A DNA stretch of 64,000 bases, taken from positions 1-64,000 of the forward strand of contig NAVB01000315.1 in the NCBI GenBank assembly GCA_002179805.1. Direction: 5' to 3'. Both the position numbers and the translations under genes were made by a program. Of this stretch, positions 63,541 to 64,000 are shown in pieces. The notes below the pieces were generated by a model, which saw only the letters and a program-made list of their open reading frames with translations, was not told where the DNA came from and made no database searches. This DNA is from Acanthamoeba lenticulata (lineage: Eukaryota > Discosea > Longamoebia > Acanthamoebidae). Each line of letters starts with the position of its first letter. Position 1 is the first letter of the stretch.

Positions 63541-64000
63541 ATGATGCAAGCGGCCAGGACGGGGGCAGCCAGATCTTTAGCCCAGGTCCTGGCAGAGGGC
63601 AAGCTGTCGGTAAAGTGGTTCGGAATTGGAACGCTGGTTGTCATCTCGTGTGTATTGACACTGCAGAGGCTGTGGTTTGAGACCACTGTCGTCACGCCCA
63701 AGTGCATCCCCACCCTTGACGTGGACCACTGCAGATGCGGAGGTGTTGACCTTGGGGTGCACGTGCAGAGTGCACAAGCCGGTGGAGGAGGGGCACACCA
63801 CGGCGGTAGAGTGGTGTGAAACGACGTGGCAGGCGTTCGACTACTCGCAGCATGATGTGGTGCTGCCCATCGATCAACCCAACTGCATCACACGCACCGT
63901 CATCGACAATTTGCTGCGATTTTACAACTTTCGACGATTAATCTTTATCATTAACAATGAAGCGCACTGCCCCGCACTACTCGATGTGGCCGATGATATT
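63541..64000 (+). CDS. Partial type II membrane protein, possible glycosyltransferase (cut by window edge)
   Basis: MMQAARTGAARSLAQVLAEG leads to a single hydrophobic anchor, WFGIGTLVVISCVLTLQRLW, with a short basic N-terminal tail, the layout of Golgi type II enzymes. After a junction I could not fix (between 63690 and 63790), a second frame reads VEWCETTWQAFDYSQHDVVL, PIDQPNCITRTVIDNLLRFY and NFRRLIFIINNEAHCPALLD. The pattern hydrophobic-DVVxP, then an N-rich helix and a hydrophobic strand ending NN, recalls the nucleotide-sugar-binding start of GT-A enzymes. Function is tentative because the catalytic part lies outside the window. Confidence 0.4.

Overview
The window looks like nuclear DNA of a free-living amoeba of the genus Acanthamoeba (inference). 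The support is GC-rich exons, many short GT-AG introns (about 45-110 nt), very close gene packing, and characteristic families: a three-domain CBM49 lectin of the cyst-wall type, receptor kinases fused to PstS-like ectodomains and a nucleotidyl cyclase, a predicted receptor tyrosine kinase, and an ankyrin/F-box-type gene of the kind shared with amoeba giant viruses. I can support 28 protein-coding genes (one cut by the right edge), one decayed coding island, and a set of palindromes and hairpins. I saw no tRNA, rRNA or CRISPR. Gene ends were fixed from stop codons and homology. Splice sites are quoted only where I could check the reading phase.

Left third (1-22.5 kb). On the minus strand, in order: a four-CBS-domain protein, an intronless HerA-like ATPase, a receptor tyrosine kinase with a beta-propeller-like ectodomain, quinolinate phosphoribosyltransferase, an aldo/keto reductase, the CBM49 lectin and RNA polymerase III subunit RPC3. 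On the plus strand follow an F-box/WD40 protein and a Zn2Cys6-PAS transcription factor. A secreted beta-helix protein and an NmrA-like reductase return to the minus strand.

Middle (22.7-45.6 kb). A putative 2OG-Fe(II) oxygenase and a divergent Ran-like GTPase (plus) face a large CSB/ERCC6 repair ATPase (minus) that carries an NZF ubiquitin-binding finger and an N-terminal PIP box. The CSB gene is divergent from an intronless ankyrin-type repeat gene. Next is a 6.3-kb gene for a signalling receptor (two PstS-like domains, EGF-like module, TM, kinase, cyclase-like domain, kinase). Then come a secreted orphan, nucleoporin Nup35 and a ZCCHC8-like nuclear exosome adaptor.

Right third (45.7-64 kb). 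A RING/TRAF-zinc-finger protein with C-terminal membrane helices is followed by an AT-richer island with a broken reading frame. Then come VPS45, exonuclease REXO4, TRMT2-type tRNA (uracil-5) methyltransferase, a PD-(D/E)XK nuclease, a pirin with a signal peptide, a TKL-type kinase, a PB1-LIR-UBA protein that looks like a selective-autophagy receptor, and a partial type II membrane protein.

There is no operon logic, but six close divergent pairs (88-422 nt between start codons) suggest bidirectional promoters. The bZIP palindrome TGACGTCA occurs at least seven times, four of them in intergenic promoter-type positions. Signal perception dominates by gene content: three kinase genes (one with two kinase domains), a GTPase, a cyclase-like domain and a CBS sensor.
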